Assembly (NCBI GenBank): GCA_030374805.1
Contig: JARGSG010000018.1
Location: 62,001 to 126,000 of the forward strand
From: Gracilaria gracilis
Lineage: Eukaryota; Rhodophyta; Florideophyceae; Gracilariales; Gracilariaceae
Direction of reading: 5' to 3'
DNA: 64,000 nucleotides
Position numbers and translations under genes: made by a program. Under the pieces are notes generated by a model that did no database searches, was not told where the DNA came from, and saw only the letters and a program-made list of their open reading frames with translations. This document shows, piece by piece, positions 1 to 11,384 of the stretch (its first letter is position 1; every line of letters begins with the position of its first letter).

Positions 1-329
1 AAACTGATTTCGCCAGCAACAAACTTCCCCAAATAACGCGTTTCCACGATGGCGCAAGTCGCTGTGTTCTAGCAGCAGCTCCAGTAGTAGGGTATAAAGC
101 AGTATGATCGTAGATTATTGCCGTCAAAAGTTGATGTAGAAAGGACAAACAAAAGCCCACAATGAGCAGAACAGGGTTCCACAACGGTGCAGGACGACGC
201 AAGTAGCCAGAAAGCTCCCACGGAGGCCGTGAAAACGGGAACAAAGCACGCACGGCACATCTCGCTCCGCCAAGAACCCGTACTGTACAAAGCCCACAGT
301 AGTAGATAACGCGATGGCGGCAGACGGCG

Positions 330-1985
330 GTGATGGTGCCTGGCTCAGCAGCAGCGGTTGCGGCAGCCCCAGCAGTGGCTGGCAGATTGCAGTCAAGCTG
401 CTCTCTAGCCAGCCCACGCGCACTCGCAGGCGTGTCTGGGTGCAAAGGGCGCTTACCACGCCAAGCCGCGACCATGCAGCAACACTCGCGAGCACGGAGG
501 GACCAAAGCTCCCGGCCACTAGAAGCGGAGCCTAGCGCCAGATTCTGGACGAGGCGGAGTGGCCGGGCACCCTCCGACGCAGGGCTGAGAACATGGGCAC
601 GTCGGGAAGAGGTGGGCCGGAAAGACCCGCGGCGTGCGCATGAAGTGCAGATTTCGCGACGAGATCCAAGCGGTGGGGTGACTAGGAGTCGGCGACTGGT
701 TAAGCTTGTCGATCTCGAACGCCGGCAACAGCGCGAAGGCGACACAACAGTGGCAGCAAACGGAGACGGTGCGCAAACACCTGATTTGGTTGTGAACTTG
801 CAGCGCAGGTATCCTCAAAGGGTTCGCCGACAGCGCTATGCCTTCGTCAGTGATGCGGATTTTCAACCACCTGAGCCACAACAGCCTGCAAGTATCCCAC
901 GTGAGCATAGTAGAACATGGAGATTCGACAATATTATCAGTATCTCACGAACCCCAAGCCAGGAGTCACGACCCTACCACGTAGAGCATATTGCGGGCGG
1001 CGCCCGTTGCTATGATGCAGAGAAGTGCCTCCAACTCATCGGTGAGGTAATGCTCGAGTGGTGCCGCAAGAGGCCGGGTGTGAAGTTAAACCATGAAATT
1101 GCGACCCGATACGGGCTCTATGAGCAAGACGAAGGCGTGGCTGCAGAGCTGTGGTCGATCGACGAAGTGCTATTTGTGAGTCACAGTAGTATCTTCCCAG
1201 GTGAAGTGGGGGTTCGCGCATACAGTGGTCCGTCCTACTACGCCAGAAATCGTGATGAGCCTCAATGGGGCTGGAGTTGTGTCACATTAAACAGCATCAC
1301 TGGCCCGGGGCTGGCAGCAGCTCTGATGCAGCAGGGTATATGGGACGGCCCATTGTGTTGCGATGTACAAAGGACCGGCAACAGGATATCGCTTGCACCG
1401 CGTGATACCGTGGCGGTTATTGATGCGCTAGACCGATACTGCACGGCACATCCACTCAAACCAATCCGAGTATCCTCACCGGGAAGTCGTCCACACTACG
1501 CCTGCACCACGCAACACAGACTTCCGTCAGAGTTCATGCTGGTATCCAACACGGACCAGTTCTGTGTGCATGCATCAGTAATCAACGCAGCAGAGCGCAT
1601 CGTGGGCGAGCGTTTCACCAGGCACACCATTCTGTCTTCACAGCTGCCAGCGTTGTCCAACTTAACCGACGCTAGCGGCTGGCTACAAAAGAAGGCCAGC
1701 TGTTTGAAGTTGAATCGAGTGAAACTTACAGCGAGAAACGCGGATCTTGTCCGATGGGTTACAGAACAAAGAGAAGGCGTTTACGTTGTACGGCTACGCG
1801 CGAAGAACCTCGATCACGTAGTATGCGTCGAAGCCATAAGGGCACACATCCTCGACGCGGTCGAGCCATGTCCACTGGCCTTGTCGTACAAGGCTCTGCA
1901 GAGCTGCATTGGTGGACCAGGTGAAGATATGCGAGTAATGGAACTCCAAAAGATGGCCTTGTTTGCAAAGTCCAAATCTTCTTAG
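330..1985 (+). CDS. Antisense 551-aa frame downstream of copia pol; possible papain-fold cysteine protease
   Basis: Intact frame of 551 codons running toward the pol of E1. Its TAG and the pol TAA overlap in the four bases TTAG at 1982-1985, so the two frames interlock tail to tail. ATG 330 gives the full length; an in-frame ATG at 474 is an alternative. The first ~190 residues are basic and low in order (many R, Q, S). The C-terminal third looks like a folded domain, with a Cys in QFCVHASVINAA, a His in LDHVVCVEA about 110 residues later, then an Asp in AHILDAVEP. That Cys-His-Asp order resembles C39/papain-like peptidases; this is motif reading only. Its position suggests it belongs to the retroelement rather than to the host. 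Function is otherwise unknown. Confidence 0.6.
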   Translation: MMVPGSAAAVAAAPAVAGRLQSSCSLASPRALAGVSGCKGRLPRQAATMQQHSRARRDQSSRPLEAEPSARFWTRRSGRAPSDAGLRTWARREEVGRKDPRRAHEVQISRRDPSGGVTRSRRLVKLVDLERRQQREGDTTVAANGDGAQTPDLVVNLQRRYPQRVRRQRYAFVSDADFQPPEPQQPASIPREHSRTWRFDNIISISRTPSQESRPYHVEHIAGGARCYDAEKCLQLIGEVMLEWCRKRPGVKLNHEIATRYGLYEQDEGVAAELWSIDEVLFVSHSSIFPGEVGVRAYSGPSYYARNRDEPQWGWSCVTLNSITGPGLAAALMQQGIWDGPLCCDVQRTGNRISLAPRDTVAVIDALDRYCTAHPLKPIRVSSPGSRPHYACTTQHRLPSEFMLVSNTDQFCVHASVINAAERIVGERFTRHTILSSQLPALSNLTDASGWLQKKASCLKLNRVKLTARNADLVRWVTEQREGVYVVRLRAKNLDHVVCVEAIRAHILDAVEPCPLALSYKALQSCIGGPGEDMRVMELQKMALFAKSKSS

Positions 1986-4900
1986 TTGGCGGTAACACGT
2001 TTCGCTTTGTGCAAGATCTCATCCTTTAGAATACCTGACATCATTACCGTGTTCAAGCGACGGAACATAACAATGTTTCTCTTTGTCAATGCATCAGCCA
2101 GGTTCTGCAGTCCTTGCACCCATTGGAGAACGGATATCTCACCTGTTTCAAAAGAGTCCCTAAGGCGGGCGACGGTGGGGCGAAGGCGGTAATCCTTGCC
2201 TTCGTGCAGGGTGGTTATCGTTGAGTACAACCCATCTGAGTCAACCGTTAATACGAACGGGAGGTCGACATCAGACTTATATGCCTGCTTGATACAAGAT
2301 GACATCAGGGACCCACGGTCAGCAGAGAGAGCGGCGGCGAGGATCTCAGCTCCAATCGAACTGAAAGAGACACGAGCCTGTTTCGAACTTGTCCAGTCTA
2401 AGACATGGAATATGGACTCGCCTCCTCCCCCCGCAGGCACGAACATCCCCGATACATAGCCAGTGTGGCCATAAGATCCCTTACCTTGGCTGGCATCGGA
2501 GAACGCCAAGTATCGCGGAATAATTTCGAGCGATGTTGAGCACGCGTAATGGAGTTGCGGAGTGAGGGACTGTACTTCGCTTAAAACCTGACTAGCGAGG
2601 ATCAAGTCGGAGACCAGGAGCTTCGAAGTTCGTTGCTGCAAATAGCTAGCTGCAAAGGAGGCTTGTGGAAGGATCCCGTGGCCGAGAAAGTTCAAAGATC
2701 CGGTGAGGCCAAGAAATTCTGTCCGTTCCGTGTCCGTACAGGAAGCATCAAATGACTTACGAAGTTGGCGTGATATGGCAAGCTTCTTGATCCCACCCAT
2801 GTATTCGTGCATGTTAAGCGTAATCGAGCCATTGTCATGGCGGACAATACGGAGTCGGTTGAAGATCAGTTCGGAAGAGGTGTCGAATTTCCCAACCGTA
2901 AACCGTTGCGCGATCTGCTTGTGGAATTGATTGAGGTCCATTCTCGATCCAGCAAGGAGCATGTCATCCACCACTTTAGCCAAAACGATTCTAATGGAAC
3001 GGTCATCGTTTCGAACTATGAAGAGTTGTGGAAGGCCTGGGACCGGTTCGATATGGTTGTCGAACATCCATCTCTCGATTGCCAGTTGCCAAAGTCGGCC
3101 GGATTCAACCAGACCATAGGTCGGGGCCAGGAGTTTCCAAACATGCCCAGGCTCGCACCATCCTTTTGGCGGCATCATGAAGATGTCCCTATGGAGTTCC
3201 CCGCTCTGGAGGTAGGCACCCTTGATATCCAAGGTGGCGAGAGGGAGGCCAAGTGTTGAGGCGATGGATAAGACAGCCCGGATCACCGGAAACTGTGCTG
3301 ATGAGGAGTCCTTGCGAATGCCGTCCTTCTCCCTGTTCTTGTTCCCATGGGGGACCAAGCGGCATTTCAAACGAAGGGCACCATGTTCACCATCATCCTT
3401 GATGTGAAAAAAGTGATGGGAGGTAACAATATTCGCGTACCTTGGGAGTTTGGAACGGTGAACTTCCTCATATCGCCCTTTATGCACAGATTTCTCTTTG
3501 CCAATGGACTTATCTACAATCCAACGTGGAAGGAATTGGGTGCGGAACTCTGAAAAGTGTTCCTTTCCAACAATCTTCTGCGCCTGCTGAAGTATTTCCT
3601 GCTCCGAGGAAAGCAGCTGTGCGGACGAAGGCACCGACGCAACAGAAGTAGAGCCGATATCCTTTTCCGGACGCGGGGGATCATATGCAGAACCAATGTC
3701 CAAAGACGGAAGATTGACTACAGTGGGTTTCCTTCCGACGAGTAAAGATCGGATATTCGGGTGTTGAGACCAGAGTGTAGCTTCATCATTCAACAGGAAT
3801 TCCATGGTGCTTTTTCGCGGAGCGTCTTGTCGACGTGATGTTGAGCCCTTGGGTTCGACAATGGGGTTATCCTCCGTAACCTCAACGATTCCGTGAGAGC
3901 GAGGTGAAGTCAGCTCTATCTGGTCGAGTTCCACAAGTAACGCAGACTTGGGAACTAGTCGTACGTCCTCGTAGGCAGCGCGAATGCTCGGCCCGTGGTG
4001 GAGTTCGTTAGAAGACAGCAGAAGAGAGTGTTCTTGAGCTTCACGAACATACCCAACCTTCCAAACGCCAAACTTCGGACCTCTTTTGAAATAGTAAACC
4101 GGAGTTTGCTTGGGGAACTGCAACGGAGGAAGGATCTTCGGAGTACGAGTTTTCTGCAGGGTATGAATAGCTCGACGGGCAGCCTGTTCATGATAGGCAT
4201 CGACGAGCTCCTTACTGACCGACGATTGCGGGAGTCCCATCAAGCTCGGGGTGTAGCCGCGAACGAGTTCGAAACTACTCATCCTCCGTCCGCCGTACAT
4301 GACGTTACTAAGAAACGTTGCCCTTGAGAGGATCTCCATGTATGTGAACTCTACACTTCGTGTGGAGGCGAAGTAGTTCGCATCTTGGAGAAGGCGGGTG
4401 GCTATCAATCTCACAACAGAATTCTTCGACTCGACAACACCAATCTTGTTGTGCCTTCGTGCTGGACGGGGCGCAAACGATATGGCGTGTCTGCTGAGAA
4501 AGTCTTTGAAAGTACCCTTGTCGAATTCTGGATCCCCAGAGAGAGACTCAGGAGGGCCATGAACATTGAGCCAATGCTGCTCGAAGGCAACTTTAACCTC
4601 ATTTAACTCCATTGACTCCAACATAACCGCAACCGAGTATGCGGAGGAAAGGTCAACCATATGCAGAATGGGGACGTTGTCCATTTCCGATATGAACATG
4701 AAGTCGATCTGGACATGGTTGTTGAATGGGACGAGTAGCCGCCGGAAGGATACCTATCTAGATGACGCCGGGCGACCAGTGGACTTGCAAGTAGTGCACT
4801 TCTTTAAGACAGCTTCAAGGGCTTGCTGCAGTACAGGAGTCAACACGTTCGCGCGCCGGCAGACTTCCTTCATGTCATCGAGGGGCATATGAGTGAACCC

Positions 4901-5452
4901 ATGAAGCTTGGCAGCAAAACGCCGGCAGACCTTGCGGTCCGCGTACTTTCTCCTGAGTGGTTCGGCAGAAGCGCTAGTGCGCAGACAGCGATACGAGGCA
5001 AAGTAGGACGCGATGGAGTTGACCGTAGTCGGTACGGCCAAGAGTCTTGTCCGAATCGTGTCCTGCGGATCACCTGGGAGCTTCGAGGAGTACGTCTGGA
5101 GTTTAAACTCAGACGGGAAGACAGTACCCTTTGGAAGAACCAACAGGTTTTCCTTACCAAGCAGGTTCCCTTGATGCAGTATATGGTTGCCTAGCAGCAA
5201 AGGACCATCACCATCGACCATGTAAAACGGCAGGGAAGCCTTATGGCCATTGACGTCGGTGATAGAAAGGTCCCAAGTGGCAAAGGCAAGCCTAGCGTGG
5301 TCGCAATTGGTTCCGTATCCGTGATAAAACGGTTCACAATCCAAGGGACGAAGTTTAAAGGGCATCCCTAACGCTGAGGAGATTCGAGCTGCCGAATGTA
5401 CCCCGCCAACACTTCGTGGGCATCCCAAGTCGAGTAATGGATTGTGGTCCAT
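1982..5452 (-). pseudogene. E1 pol region: protease, integrase, reverse transcriptase, RNase H
   Basis: From right to left on the minus strand: a protease-like segment and the zinc-binding start of integrase (ending in CTTCKS) around 5.4-4.75 kb, an integrase core at about 4.7-4.3 kb (GDPEFDKG, NKIGVVESKN), reverse transcriptase at about 3.5-2.8 kb with the copia marks DIKGAYLQ and KVVDDML, and RNase H at about 2.5-2.05 kb (LAFSDASQ, SSIGAEILA, LADALTKRN). This domain order with integrase before RT defines Ty1/copia. It is a fossil copy with a small number of breaks. Confidence 0.85.
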
Positions 5453-5490
5453 ATTTTCGCCTCTGGTATATGGGGCTCCACTCCTAGAAA

Positions 5491-6776
5491 TTAGGCTTGA
5501 CTGTCCTTCGTAGGGGTGGAGCCTCTGCGAAAAAAAGTGTCGTTCGACTTACTTTTGTGCGAACTCTCCTTTTCCAGGCGAACCATCTTCCGCAGGAATG
5601 TCTCTCCGCCGTCGTACGAGCATTGCCTGGAGCCCCTGTAGTGTGTCTTAGACCCACAGTCGAAGCAAAATCCAGTACGCTGTTGGGAGTGCTTGGCAGA
5701 TGAACCAGAGCCATTATTCTCCCTGCGGCCGGCAGAACTTGATGATGGTTGCTTTTTCTTCTTTCCTCTCTTTTTATTAGAATCGGAAGCCTTGGGTTCG
5801 ACGGAGCTCTTCTCATCCCGAGACTGCACGCCAAACGAAAGTAACGCTTTGTGAATCTTCTGTTGAACAATGGTCTCCACATCGGTACGAGAAACTTCTC
5901 CGGATGCCTGTCTCGTGGCGGAAGAAAGCGAATACAAGACGGAGACCGCATCGTCCAGGTGAAGGACGACACGCGGCGTTGCCGGTTTCGCAATGGCCTT
6001 TATGTTCTCCGGCTTGCTATCTCCCTTACGGTAAGGAAGACGGGGAACCTGGAGAGCCAAAGTGTCAGAAATCTGCTTCACTTTCCGCCGGTACTCCTGG
6101 AACAGAACCTTCAAGGCATCGAAGGATTCCGGAATCTCTCTGTCTTCCAGGGTCTGCACAAGGGATTCAGGAACCCCTATAACCTTGTCAACGACGGCAA
6201 AAGAGACGAGAGAGCCATCAATAGCCACCTGACCCTGGGCAGCCCTCGACTGAGCCTGTGACAGAAGCTGTAACACTGCGTTATGGAGTGTATTTTCAGG
6301 AAGATTGGCGTTGTTGATCAGAGTAATGGCCAGTACTTCACCGATGTGAGTAGAAGATTCAAAGCCGGCGTGCATCAGATGCTGAGACGCTAGCCCACGA
6401 AAGCGATAAATGAAGGTGACCAAACTTCTGCCTTTTTACGACGACAGCTAGAGACCTTGTTGAAGGAAGCGATTAAACGGTTCACCATGGCAATGGGTGG
6501 ATCCACTGCGACGAGATCAACGATTTCTTGGACGGCCTTGATTTGGTCATCACGTCTGAAATCGATTCGACCCTTCGCTTGTGCTTCCTCGACAATGCTC
6601 TTCTGTGGAGAAGGCAGTCCATGTTCAACGAGAAGACGACCAAGAATTGCAAACATTGTCTTGTACTTCTTGTCAGGACCCTTTTCTGCGGCGATGCGGA
6701 TCATGTCGACCCATTCGGAAACATCACGACGCCATTGCAAAGCGTCTTTGGCAGAATCAAAACCAAGGAACGTCAT
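5491..6776 (-). pseudogene. E1 gag region with CCHC zinc knuckle
   Basis: The start is taken at the minus-strand ATG whose first base is 6776 (MTFLGFDSAKDALQWRRDV), which begins the typical helical copia gag. Toward the C-terminus a basic, Ser/Lys-rich stretch leads into a zinc knuckle CFDCGSKTHYRGSRQC near 5.6 kb. The region lies directly upstream of the protease segment. It is part of the broken E1 copy. Confidence 0.75.
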
Positions 6777-6830
6777 TGAAATTAGACATGTTTGTTGCCT
6801 GTAGTCCTGGGCCCATAACTGGGATGAGCT

Positions 6831-7161
6831 GAGGCAGTGGGAGGCTGCACAGCACGTGTAAAATCGTACGAAGAGGACTACGGCCGCGTTCGCGGGCGTG
6901 GAATACAACAGGGAAAAAGGGGTCTTCCCTCCCGTCTGCTTTTCCCCCTTCCTCGGAGGGCCAGAACGGGCACCGTTTATTCGGTTATAGCCCCCCTCAC
7001 CGCTACTGCGAGCCGCAGGCGCCCAGGCGGGTTCCAGTGACCTCCGGAGATGCGCGAGCGTCTTCCGGAGGTGCGCCAAGCAACACGGCTTTCTCAACAA
7101 CTGCGGAGTCGACACGTGCTCAGCAAAGTCTCATAAACACAGTAAACTACAGTTCCACATC
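6831..7161 (-). repeat. Possible 5' LTR of copia E1
   Basis: On the minus strand the segment begins TGTGGAACTGTAG and ends CATCCCA, immediately before a sequence (GTTATGGGCCCAGGACTAC) in the position of a primer binding site and about 55 bases before the gag ATG. Only one copy is in the window, so the borders rest on TG...CA ends and position alone. Confidence 0.3.
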
Positions 7162-7188
7162 GCCAAGATCATATTGCCGTACCCACCA

Positions 7189-7941
7189 GGGAATTGCGGG
7201 AAATTCGCCAATTTTAGATTGTTATTGATAGAGTGATTGTCATGAGTTCGTGCATGGTTTGATGCTATGGTGTAAATATTTTCAAACTATTATTGTCAGC
7301 ACGTGTGGCTTACCGCGCTCCTTTCGTGTCAAGAGTTCCACAATTCTACGCCCACTTTCAACATCTTCGCACGGGAAAAAGACGTTCTTCTGAGCTACTC
7401 GGAAAACAGAACTCATTTTTCTCCTCCAGAATTCCCTAAATGTTTGATACTTTTGCATACTTTGTAAGATAAGTAGTGATACAACTGGAGTACGAAATCG
7501 TTTTAGCTTCAAAATGTTCTCAATTCCAGAAATAAGCACTAAAAAAGGCGTAAAAAGGCGGTTTTTGCTACTTGTTTTGCGTATGTATGCGTCGTAATTC
7601 TTTCATTCACAGCTTTCAATTTATGGGAAAACAGGGTACTCCAGTATTAATTTTTTCGTGGTACTAAAGCATGCAAGGGAATATTAAACTTGGGAAGATT
7701 GGATAAAGTTAGAGGCGTTCCAATTTTTAGTGTAACGGGAAAAGGAACATGTTGCACTGTTTGAAAGTCTTTTGAAGAAGTGCATTCTGCATGCACTACA
7801 GATATTGACGCTGCAAGACTGACATATACAATTTCTAACGCTTACAGTGGCGTAGTGCAGCAACTGCTACAAGAAACATGTGACATTCAACTTTCCGTTT
7901 TTATTTAGAATTTCAATGAATGCGAATTTCCCGCATCTCCC
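7189..7941. mobile_element. TIR DNA transposon relic A (parent of the 24.4-kb MITE)
   Basis: The left end GGGAATTGCGGGAAATTCGC (7189) and the right end, reading inward GGGAGATGCGGGAAATTCGC (7941), form a 20-bp terminal inverted repeat with two mismatches. No target duplication is obvious and no transposase is seen in the 753 bp. The outer ~170 bp on each side recur at 24373-24500 and 30870-31084, where about 400 internal bases are missing. Relic A is therefore the longer form and that copy an internal-deletion derivative. Confidence 0.7.
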
Positions 7942-8129
7942 AGAAGGGCGCCATTAGGCACAGCGAGTACATGTAGCCACGCTACACACGTTGCACGAAC
8001 GCACATGTCTTGTAAACTTACGAGAAATCAACACGCTCTGCTCGCAGAGCAGAAACGAGGACAATCAGCGCGAGCTTACCGCAAGCCAATGGCCAGATGC
8101 TCATGCGAAGAGCTCATAGCTTGCTCCAA

Positions 8130-8136
8130 TATATAT
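8130..8136 (+). promoter_or_regulatory. TATA box of cysteine-rich gene 1
   Basis: TATATAT within CCAATATATATGGCTC, about 100 bases upstream of the ATG at 8235. It is the only strong TATA in the 300 bases before the gene, at a spacing usual for a short 5' leader. Confidence 0.5.
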
Positions 8137-8234
8137 GGCTCTCTAAAAGCACTTATCCTGCAAAGCCCATCCCTTGCCCATCGTCAACGACGCCCACTCG
8201 CTTGCACTCCCTCCTTCACTTCTGAGAGGGGAAA

Positions 8235-9374
8235 ATGACATCGGCCTTCCTCACCGTATCGCTCACGCTTTTCCTTGCCACGCTCGTCGCATGCTCCAAA
8301 TCGGACGCAAAATTATGCACCGGTGTACGCCAACAGCCTTGTATGTGTCCGCCAGGTCATATATACGATCCGTTCACGGGCTGTACCCCATGCAAGCCAG
8401 GAAAGTTCCACAACGGATTGTCTTGCGTGGATTGTCCAGGCAACCAATTTCAACCCGAGGAAGGAAATACCGAATGCATGCCATGTCCACCGGGACAAAC
8501 GTCCACTGCAGGATCATCGAGTTGCACCACCTGCCCGCCGGGACAGGCTCCGTTAGTTGGCAACCAATGCGGAGTGTGCCCTCCTGGGTACCGGTTCGAT
8601 GCTGACAGATCGCGATGTAGCAAGTGCTATACCGTGGATACATTCAACCCAGCGTTCGATCTCAGCACATCTTGTTTGCCATGTCCTGAGGGCTCTCAGG
8701 CCGATAGTGGCTCTGCGGAGTGCACCTTTTGTCCTCCCGGAACGGTGTTGATACGAAACGATCGTTTCGGCACAGCATCCAGCACTTGTGGAACTTGTTC
8801 AAATGGTACCTTCTACGAGGGCGTTAGTCTGCGCTGTTATCCTTGTCCCGTGTCAACCTTTAGCACTGGCGGCGTCGCGACGGCTTGTGAGAAATGCCCC
8901 AATGGTACCTTGGCACGGCCGCGCTCTTCCGAATGTACTGCATGCGCGAAAGGAGAAGTGCTACTGCTGTCGGGTTGCGGACGGTGCGAAGCTGGCACTG
9001 GAATTGACCACATCTCTGGAATGTGCAGGAGGTGCCCTTCAAACTACTTTAGCGATGGCACTCAGCCCTGCCAGCCATGTGCGCCAGGAACGTTTGCCGG
9101 AGCAGGGTTTTCTTCGTGCATCGCGTGTCCCGAGGGCACTGCGTACGATAGGTATGTGGGCCGATGCACTATGTGCGAGCCTGGCCATCGTTACAACATT
9201 CACAGAGCTGCGTGTGAAAGGTGTCAGTTCGGCATTGCGCCGGAAGCCAATATCAGAACGGACTCTATCTGCCAATTGTGTCCGACAGGTTTCCAACCAA
9301 CTCCAAATGCCACCGTTTGTGTGCCCCAGACTGTGACGCAGCATTCCCTGAAATCTGTACCCCCCTCACTGTAG
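8235..9374 (+). CDS. Secreted cysteine-rich repeat protein 1 (GCC2/GCC3, ephrin-receptor-like)
   Basis: 379 residues. It starts MTSAFLTVSLTLFLATLVACS, a good signal peptide, followed by a cysteine-rich chain to near the C-terminus with recurring units such as CPPGQ, CPPGY, CPNGT, CAPGTF and CxxC pairs every 10-15 residues. The pattern matches the growth-factor-receptor cysteine-rich fold (GCC2/GCC3, ephrin receptor-like repeats). There is no transmembrane segment or kinase, so the product is probably secreted or wall-bound. Several NGT/NxS/T sites could be glycosylated. The closest relative here is the gene at 17787, which shares the segment CPPGQAPLxGNQCGVCPPG and the same order of units. 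No intron is needed. The ligand or partner is unknown. Confidence 0.85.
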   Translation: MTSAFLTVSLTLFLATLVACSKSDAKLCTGVRQQPCMCPPGHIYDPFTGCTPCKPGKFHNGLSCVDCPGNQFQPEEGNTECMPCPPGQTSTAGSSSCTTCPPGQAPLVGNQCGVCPPGYRFDADRSRCSKCYTVDTFNPAFDLSTSCLPCPEGSQADSGSAECTFCPPGTVLIRNDRFGTASSTCGTCSNGTFYEGVSLRCYPCPVSTFSTGGVATACEKCPNGTLARPRSSECTACAKGEVLLLSGCGRCEAGTGIDHISGMCRRCPSNYFSDGTQPCQPCAPGTFAGAGFSSCIACPEGTAYDRYVGRCTMCEPGHRYNIHRAACERCQFGIAPEANIRTDSICQLCPTGFQPTPNATVCVPQTVTQHSLKSVPPSL

Positions 9375-9589
9375 CGTCCTGCTTGATTTTTGCCACCCCT
9401 CTGAACAGGGTCAAATTCGTGGGTTCTGTGTCACTCCTGAACCCACTTACGTGACATCGTCAGTAGTCACCCATTCATGTAAGACTCCATGAGCCCTTGC
9501 TCCCGGCGCATCCGAAGCACATGCTTCAAAAGCGCCAAGGTCATTCGCAGCAAGGTCATTCGCAACAAAGGCACAGCCCTGTGCTCACG

Positions 9590-10380
9590 CCCAGAGCTGC
9601 TCATGCTCGGCACAGCCGGGCATGAGCGGCTCTAAGCGTGTTCTGACCACCGGCACAGCACTGGCTCATATACGGAAGCTGCTCACGCTCGGCATAGCCA
9701 AACATGAGTAGCTTGAAATGTATTCAAAGCGCAGGCAAAGCCCTGAGCCCACAGCCTGTGGCTGCTCATGCTCGGCTGTGCCGAGCATGGGCACCTCCAA
9801 GCGTGTTCCAAACCCCTCCCCCGCTCTGTCTCAGAACCAACGCTGATCATGCTCGACTATGCCGAGCATGCAAGAGCAACGCTACTGCGTATTACAACTG
9901 CGGGCACAGCCCAGAGCTCGCAAATTGGCGCTACTCATGCTCGGCACAGCCGAGCATGAGCAGCTCCAAGCGTGATCAAACCAAGGGCACAGCCCTGGGT
10001 CACATCCCGAAGCTGCTCATTCTCGGCAAAGCTGAACATGAGCAGCTTCAAACGTGTTCAAAGCGCGTGCACAGCCCTTACCTTATAGCCTGGGACTGCT
10101 CATGCTCGGCTGTGCCGAGCATGAGCAGCTCCAAGCGTGTTCTGACCACTGGCACCGCCCTGTCTGAAATTTACAAGCTTTTCATGCTTGGCACAGCCAA
10201 GTAAGAGCAACGTTGCCACGTAATCTAAGCGCGGCCACAGGGCTGAGCTCAGAGCTTGGGGTTGGTCATGCTCGGCACAGCCGAGCATGAGCAGATTGCA
10301 GCATGGTATAAAGACGGGCACAGCCCTGTGCTCAGAATGTAGGTCTGCTCATGTTCGGTTGTGCCGAGCTTGAGCAGCAT
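9590..10380. repeat. Tandem array of ~83-bp hairpin units (ten copies)
   Basis: Ten imperfect units follow the stop of the cysteine-rich gene. Each carries an inverted repeat with arms GCTCATGCTCGG and CCGAGCATGAGC around CACAG or its complement CTGTG. Hairpin centres lie near 9613, 9695, 9778, 9858, 9948, 10029, 10112, 10194, 10277 and 10361, a spacing of 80-90 bp, mostly 81-84. Between hairpins a second shared phrase recurs (TCCAAGCGTGTTC, then GGCACAGCCCTG). Frames through the array are by-products of the repeat and are not called genes. Confidence 0.85.
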
Positions 10381-10965
10381 CAAATGTTTGATAAGTGCAG
10401 CACAGCAGCCCTGTGATCAGAGGCAGTAGTTGCGTATCCTACGATAAGCTGCTCAATTTCTGATGCTTTGAAACTACTGATTTCTTGAAGTTCAAAGCTT
10501 GATGATTAAGACTGTTTTGATGTTCAATGTACAACTACAAGAGCTTCCTATGTGAAAGTGTAGAATACCTTTAACAAAGCAATGTTTGCTTATAAAGGTA
10601 AGTTGTTGTCCGTAACCTATCTTTAAAATTGTTTAACAATCACTAGAATAAGTAGATTTCAGCATGGTATCAACTAGAAAGCATTAGTTTGGCAATCTAT
10701 CGCATCTTGTGCTTGACAAAAGCCAGTATCTTAGAGGATTGATAGACGTACATCTCGTGTGAACTACCTAAGAGGTATGATTTTGACTACTTAAGTAGGT
10801 TAACTACCAAACTGTTTGACAAGAGAGCCAATCGGCACTGAGCAGGGTACAGGTGAGGGTACAGTTCTAGCCGTTCGGAGTTTTAAGAAATCCCGATTCT
10901 AGCTTCTGTACCTTTGTCTGTACCCACGTAAGAGCGATTAATTGCCTTGATTGCTGGGTAATTGC

Positions 10966-11009
10966 GGGAGAATATGGGAACAAACTATAGTTTGTTCCCA
11001 TATTCTCCC
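10966..11009. repeat. Perfect 44-bp palindrome without loop
   Basis: Left arm GGGAGAATATGGGAACAAAC plus TA, followed directly by its exact reverse complement. The 22-bp arms have no spacer. The left flank GGGTAATTGC resembles the start of the 7.19-kb TIR. Confidence 0.95.
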
Positions 11010-11384
11010 CATAGGTTTGAAATTGAATTGAAAAAAGCTCTGCGAAGTTTACATATACAGTGAAAGGTTTCAGTGCCGCCTACAGTAGTTTTGTAAGAGA
11101 TACCTCTGCTTGTCACGCGCGTTTTTGCAGAAAGGGTACAGAAGGCAGACCCAATATACCATTGATGGAAACTGTGTGACAAACGGAAAGTAGAGCTACT
11201 TTTGCTATCTCTGATCCAAAAACCAAGTGCCCCATACGCGTTTTTTGTTGTTCTGTGCTGAATAGCGAAATATATGTATTTCAAAATAGAAACACAGTAG
11301 TAACGTTTACCAGCGTAAACAACTGTTACAAAGTGCAAGAACTCTACAAAGCTATCAAACTTTCCGAATATAGGCTCTATACGT

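Larger units (their letters stand above)
1..7161 (-). mobile_element. Ty1/copia retrotransposon E1 (left end outside window)
   Basis: Reading on the minus strand, the order gag, protease, integrase, reverse transcriptase, RNase H is that of Ty1/copia. The right border is taken at a possible 5' LTR (about 6831-7161). The matching 3' LTR is not found in the first 330 bases, so the element probably continues past the window edge. It is broken, with about three breaks in gag-pol. An unusual trait is a long intact frame on the opposite strand after pol (330-1985). Age cannot be estimated without both LTRs. Confidence 0.75.

Noticed and set aside
1-329. 3' LTR of copia E1
   Set aside because: No match to the candidate 5' LTR sequence on either strand in these bases; it presumably lies outside the window.
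9704-10204. 166-codon frame inside the hairpin array
   Set aside because: It repeats with the 83-bp unit and has no protein-like features.
9590-10380. CRISPR-like array
   Set aside because: Units are imperfect and run on without unique spacers, the hairpin is within each unit, and the setting is eukaryotic.
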